Positions 7,012 to 10,111 of a DNA stretch of 10,111 nucleotides are shown piece by piece. The DNA comes from an uncultured Phycisphaerales bacterium. GTDB lineage: Bacteria > Planctomycetota > Phycisphaerae > Phycisphaerales > SM1A02. Within the stretch, counting starts at the first letter, position 1. Every line of letters starts with the position of its first letter. The stretch covers positions 1 to 10,111 of the forward strand of contig CAMPIL010000105.1 of NCBI GenBank assembly GCA_946886375.1, in the 5' to 3' direction. The notes under the pieces were generated by a model. That model saw nothing but the letters and a program-made list of their open reading frames with translations, did not search any database and had not been told where the DNA came from. The translations under genes were made by a program, and so were the position numbers.

Positions 7012-8161
7012 CCCTGCCGAATCCCGGCCGGATCTGCGATTGGAGCGCACGATGCTCGTGGCAGGCGCGATTGCTGCTGCGATTGCCATCGTGATTGCGG
7101 TCATGCAGTGGCAAACGTTCTGCGAGGGGTATCTCGCAGGTCTTTTCCTGTGGATCGGCGCGGGTTTTGGCGGCAGTTATCTGCTGATGACGCATCATCT
7201 CACGGGAGGACGATGGGGATGGTGGATTCGGCGGCTGCTGGAATCCCTGTCGCTCTCGGTGGTGCCGCTTGCGCTCCTGTTTGTCCCTTTGCTCTTCGGC
7301 GTGCGCGTGATTTATCCCTGGACGCAAGGCCAAACCGTTCATCCGCACGCAGTGGACGATTCCTGGACATACCTGAACGTACCGTTCTTCGTAACCCGCA
7401 GCGTCGTGTACGCCGCGATCTGGTGCGTGGTGACGCTGCTGTTGTATCGCTGGTCAACACGGCAGGATCGCGATGACACCGTAGACCTGCAGCGCAGGCT
7501 GACGCGGATTTCGAGTTTCGGCCTGATCGCCATGATTCTCACGGTGTCGTTCGCCGCGATCGATTGGATCGCATCGGCAAACCCGCACTGGCCCTCCACG
7601 GTCTTCGGGCTGTACGTCGTGGCCGGCCAGACGATGACCGCACTGTCGCTGATCATCATTCTGATGTCCGCGGCGCCCCAACTGGAGCCGGAGCGCACCC
7701 GGATGAGTCCGGATCGATGGCATGACCTGGGGAATCTCCAACTTCTCGTGGTCATTCTGTACGCGTACCTGGCGTATGCACAGTATTTCATCATCTGGAA
7801 CGGCAACCTGCCTCACGAGATTACCTGGTATGTCCAGCGTCAAACCGGCGGATGGCTCGCGGTCGTAGCGCTGCTGGCGATTCTGCATTTTCTGGTGCCG
7901 TTCGCGGCCCTGCTCTTTCGCAGCGTGAAGCGAAATCCTCGCTCGCTGGCAGCGGTGGCTTGGATCGTGCTCGCCGCACGCATGCTCGACAGCGCCTGGT
8001 TTGTCCTGCCATCGTTTGAGCGAACCACGTGGTTGACCATACTGACGCTGGTTGTCGTGCTCATCGGCGTGGGCGGATTGTGGATGGGCCTTGTGCTGTG
8101 GCACGTGCGGCAACGACAGGCCGTCGCGCTTGCCCTTGTCAGCCGCGGAGCCTCGCCATGA
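7001..8161 (+). CDS. actF: ACIII subunit ActF, NrfD-like integral membrane protein
   Basis: ActF is the second NrfD-like membrane subunit of ACIII, a paralogue of ActC whose quinol-binding role is uncertain; ion translocation has been proposed for it. The 386-residue product has about ten hydrophobic spans, starting with LVAGAIAAAIAIVIAVM. The family block near the middle reads DLGNLQLLVVILYAYLAYAQ, followed by FIIWNGNLPHEITWYVQRQ and GGW, which is diagnostic for ActF. AAIDWIASANPHWPSTVFGLY is another conserved segment, seen across 7556-7612. The start at 7001 is set by the GGAGG site and overlaps the end of actE by 11 bases. The stop overlaps the next gene by 4 bases. Length is close to other ActF proteins, which are often slightly longer at the C-terminus. 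Confidence 0.92.
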   Translation: MANSPAESRPDLRLERTMLVAGAIAAAIAIVIAVMQWQTFCEGYLAGLFLWIGAGFGGSYLLMTHHLTGGRWGWWIRRLLESLSLSVVPLALLFVPLLFGVRVIYPWTQGQTVHPHAVDDSWTYLNVPFFVTRSVVYAAIWCVVTLLLYRWSTRQDRDDTVDLQRRLTRISSFGLIAMILTVSFAAIDWIASANPHWPSTVFGLYVVAGQTMTALSLIIILMSAAPQLEPERTRMSPDRWHDLGNLQLLVVILYAYLAYAQYFIIWNGNLPHEITWYVQRQTGGWLAVVALLAILHFLVPFAALLFRSVKRNPRSLAAVAWIVLAARMLDSAWFVLPSFERTTWLTILTLVVVLIGVGGLWMGLVLWHVRQRQAVALALVSRGASP

Positions 8162-8631
8162 TCCGGTTGCAACAGGGCTCCCAAGTGCGTCAGCCGCAAG
8201 GCGGCCACGAATCCCAGGACGTGCGCACCCGCACCATCATCCTCTTGGGCGCGGCTCTTGTGGCAATTCTTGTGCTCTCGCTGCTGTTCACCTTCTGGCT
8301 GCTTGGCGTGTTGACGCGCGATTCCGCCGCAGCCTCCTTGGACGGGCGCAAGCCCGCCTTGCTGCGGCAAACCGCCGACCACCCCATCAACATCATTGAT
8401 GACATCAGTCAGATTCGACAAACGTTGGAAGCAGAGCAGCGAGAAGTCCTGCAAGCCAGCCAACCGGCCGACGTCGACACCGGCATAGCCCGAATGCCCA
8501 TCGAGCAGGCAATGCGCACGATCGCCGAGCGCGGCTTGCCAGATTTCTCAGCCGGCACTACGCAACCTGCGGATGTCAAGCCCCAAGCCAAAGGCGAGAG
8601 CAGCAATGTGGAGGCGCCGGATTCGCAATGA
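8158..8631 (+). CDS. Small single-span membrane protein of unknown function between actF and coxB
   Basis: The 157-residue product has a polar N-terminus, one hydrophobic span at about residues 27-52 and a hydrophilic tail. By the positive-inside rule (basic residues R23 and R25 before the span) the tail would face the periplasm. A conserved-looking block at 112-130, RMPIEQAMRTIAERGLPDF, resembles a helical motif I recall from small proteins next to act/cox genes in Planctomycetota and relatives, but I cannot name a family. The start of the tail (about 75-100) is predicted helical and rich in Glu/Gln. There is no CxxCH, no Cys pair and no SCO-like metal site. The ATG overlaps actF by 4 bases with GGAG at 8147-8150, and the stop overlaps coxB by 4 bases. 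Position suggests an accessory or assembly role linking ACIII and the oxidase; this is inference only. The codon pattern looks like that of its neighbours. Confidence 0.8.
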   Translation: MIRLQQGSQVRQPQGGHESQDVRTRTIILLGAALVAILVLSLLFTFWLLGVLTRDSAAASLDGRKPALLRQTADHPINIIDDISQIRQTLEAEQREVLQASQPADVDTGIARMPIEQAMRTIAERGLPDFSAGTTQPADVKPQAKGESSNVEAPDSQ

Positions 8632-9638
8632 CCCTGGCTGCGTTGACATCGCCATGCACGATCATGACTCTCGCGCAGGATGCGAGATTGTTTCCGAAGC
8701 AGGCGTCAACTGTCGCGCCGACCGTTGATGCCATTTTCATCGCGCTGACGGTGTTCACGATCTTGATCCTCGGGCTCATCGTCGGGTTGGCGCTGCGGTT
8801 TGCGATCAAGTATCGCGCAGGCTCGCCCGCCAATCGCACCAACCCGATCCAGCGCACGACGCCGTATGAACTGACCTGGATCGGCATTCTTCTGGTAATT
8901 GGGGTCGCGCTCTTCACGTGGTCGGCGTGGGCGTATTACGAGATGTTCGACCCGCCGCAGGACGCCACCACGTACCTGGTCACCGGCCAACAGTGGTGGT
9001 GGGAAATTCAACACGCCAATGGCCGGCGTGAAATCAACGAATTGCATGTCCCGGTCGGGCGTCCGGTGCGGCTGCTGCTGACATCGAAAGACGTCATTCA
9101 CAGTTTCTATGTGCCTGCGTTTCGCACCAAGCATGACGCCGTGCCGGGACGCTATGCAACGCTGTGGTTCACGCCGACCGAGCCCGGCGAGTATCACCTG
9201 TTCTGCGCGGAGTATTGCGGCACAAACCATTCGAGGATGATCGGCCGCGTGCACGTGATGTCGCCGGCCGACTACGCGAAATGGATGCTGCAGACTCCGC
9301 CCGCCCCGACCGCGCAGCCGCTGACCATGCGGCCCGCCAGCGCATCGTTTCGCGATTTGGGCTGCTACGAGTGCCACCGTCCGGACACCAACGCGCTGGC
9401 CCCCTACCTGGATGGTTTGTTCGGTCGGCGCGAAACGCTCAGCGATGGCACGACCATTGTTGCCGACGAGCAATACATCCGCGAGTCGATTCTTGATCCC
9501 GCTGCGAAAGTGGTGCGCGGCTATCTGCCCATCATGCCCACGTACAAGGGGCAATTGACCGAGGCGCAGGTGTTTCAACTTGTTGAAGCGGTGCGGGCCC
9601 TGAGCGACCGCGCCCCTGAAAGGAGCCCCCAGCGATGA
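8628..9638 (+). CDS. coxB: Cytochrome c oxidase subunit II with C-terminal heme c domain (caa3-type)
   Basis: Subunit II accepts electrons at the binuclear CuA centre and passes them to subunit I. The 336-residue product has two membrane helices (about 35-60 and 83-105), an aromatic QQWWWE patch, and a complete CuA set: H158, C193, E195, C197, H201 and M204. The spacing equals that of Paracoccus subunit II (H181, C216, E218, C220, H224, M227). A fused C-terminal cytochrome c domain follows, with CYECH at 246-250 and probable distal M303 in PIMPTY, making the oxidase caa3-type. This built-in heme can take electrons from ActA or ActE. ATG 8628 overlaps the previous gene (ATGA) with GGAGG at 8610-8614 (13-base spacing, rather long). 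ATG 8664 is a possible alternative start, but no good site precedes it. The stop overlaps coxA. Confidence 0.95.
   Translation: MTLAALTSPCTIMTLAQDARLFPKQASTVAPTVDAIFIALTVFTILILGLIVGLALRFAIKYRAGSPANRTNPIQRTTPYELTWIGILLVIGVALFTWSAWAYYEMFDPPQDATTYLVTGQQWWWEIQHANGRREINELHVPVGRPVRLLLTSKDVIHSFYVPAFRTKHDAVPGRYATLWFTPTEPGEYHLFCAEYCGTNHSRMIGRVHVMSPADYAKWMLQTPPAPTAQPLTMRPASASFRDLGCYECHRPDTNALAPYLDGLFGRRETLSDGTTIVADEQYIRESILDPAAKVVRGYLPIMPTYKGQLTEAQVFQLVEAVRALSDRAPERSPQR
9620..9625 (+). promoter_or_regulatory. Ribosome binding site for coxA
   Basis: AAGGAG lies 9 bases before ATG 9635 and fixes the coxA start. It is the best Shine-Dalgarno match in the window and may allow coxA to be translated more strongly than the genes before it. 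Confidence 0.6.
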
Positions 9639-10111
9639 CCACGCTGACTGCGCAACCAGTTCGCCAGGATTATCTGGGCAGCACCCTGTCGGTGCGTTCA
9701 TGGCTGCTGACGACCGATCACAAGCGAATCGCTCTCTTGTACATCGCCTCGATCACGATGTTTTTCTTCGTCGGCGGCGCGGCGGCGACCATGATTCGCC
9801 TGGAGTTGCTGTCGCCCGAGGGCAACCTGGTGCAGAAGGAAACCTACAACCGCCTGTTCACCATTCATGGCGCAACGATGGTGTGGTTCTTCCTCATTCC
9901 GTCCATTCCCACCACGCTGGGGAACTTCCTGCTTCCCTTGATGATCGGGGCACGTGACGTGGCGTTCCCGCGCATCAACCTGGCGAGTTGGTATCTCTAC
10001 ATGATCGGCTGGATCTTCGCCATCACCGCGATTGTCGTCGGCGGCGTGGATACAGGCTGGACGTTCTACACGCCATACAGCACGGCGTACTCGAGCCCGG
10101 CAGTCATATAC
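9635..10111 (+). CDS. coxA: Cytochrome c oxidase subunit I (3' partial)
   Basis: Subunit I holds the low-spin heme a and the oxygen-reducing heme a3-CuB centre. Only the first 159 residues are in the window and the frame is open at the edge. After a short N-terminus the family block SWLLTTDHKRIALLYIA opens helix I. Then come ETYNRLFTIHGATMVWFF, in which H78 is the expected axial ligand of the low-spin heme, and GNFLLPLMIGARDVAFPRIN between helices II and III. The segment around GGVDTGWTFYTPYST is also typical of heme-copper oxidase subunit I. The CuB ligands and proton-channel residues later in the protein are beyond the window, so the oxidase subfamily cannot be judged from this gene. Start ATG 9635 overlaps the coxB stop by 4 bases. 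Confidence 0.95.
   Translation, partial: MTTLTAQPVRQDYLGSTLSVRSWLLTTDHKRIALLYIASITMFFFVGGAAATMIRLELLSPEGNLVQKETYNRLFTIHGATMVWFFLIPSIPTTLGNFLLPLMIGARDVAFPRINLASWYLYMIGWIFAITAIVVGGVDTGWTFYTPYSTAYSSPAVIY

Noticed and set aside
8706..9701. A 331-residue antisense frame opposite coxB
   Set aside because: CoxB on the sense strand has all CuA and heme c ligands; the antisense product is a shadow.

Overview
The window is a GC-rich bacterial locus, all on the + strand, carrying a respiratory gene cluster: Alternative Complex III (ACIII, quinol:electron acceptor oxidoreductase, act genes) followed directly by genes for a cytochrome-c-fused (caa3-type) heme-copper oxidase. Gene content and protein style suggest a Planctomycetota-like bacterium (possibly Phycisphaerae), but this is judged from memory of family sequences and is tentative; other ACIII-bearing phyla cannot be excluded.

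Layout: (1) 2-733, the 3' part of an RNase D-like exoribonuclease with HRDC domain, cut by the window start. (2) 734-826, a 93-base gap with only weak promoter-like signals. (3) 827-1486 actA, pentaheme cytochrome c. (4) 1500-4421 actB, molybdopterin-oxidoreductase-like/Fe-S protein with four cysteine clusters. (5) 4421-6433, one uninterrupted reading frame joining actC (NrfD-like quinol-binding membrane subunit) to actD (DUF3341). (6) 6430-7011 actE, monoheme cytochrome c lipoprotein. (7) 7001-8161 actF, a second NrfD-like membrane subunit. (8) 8158-8631, a small single-span membrane protein of unknown function. (9) 8628-9638 coxB, oxidase subunit II with CuA site and C-terminal heme c. (10) 9635 to the window end, the 5' part of coxA.

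Working model: ActC and possibly ActF act on quinol in the membrane. Electrons pass through ActB Fe-S clusters to the hemes of ActA and ActE. They then go to the heme c and CuA of CoxB and on to CoxA, where oxygen is reduced. From actB to coxA every junction is an overlap, so the cluster looks like a single translationally coupled operon suited to making the two complexes together, as in the ACIII-caa3 supercomplex known from Rhodothermus marinus and Flavobacterium johnsoniae.

The most unusual points are the in-frame ActC-ActD fusion through a charged, proline-rich linker, the uncharacterised small membrane protein between actF and coxB, a shortened ActB N-terminus with a probable TTG start, and a Glu where RNase D normally has its last catalytic Asp. 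I found no mobile elements, RNA genes, CRISPR arrays or convincing terminators.
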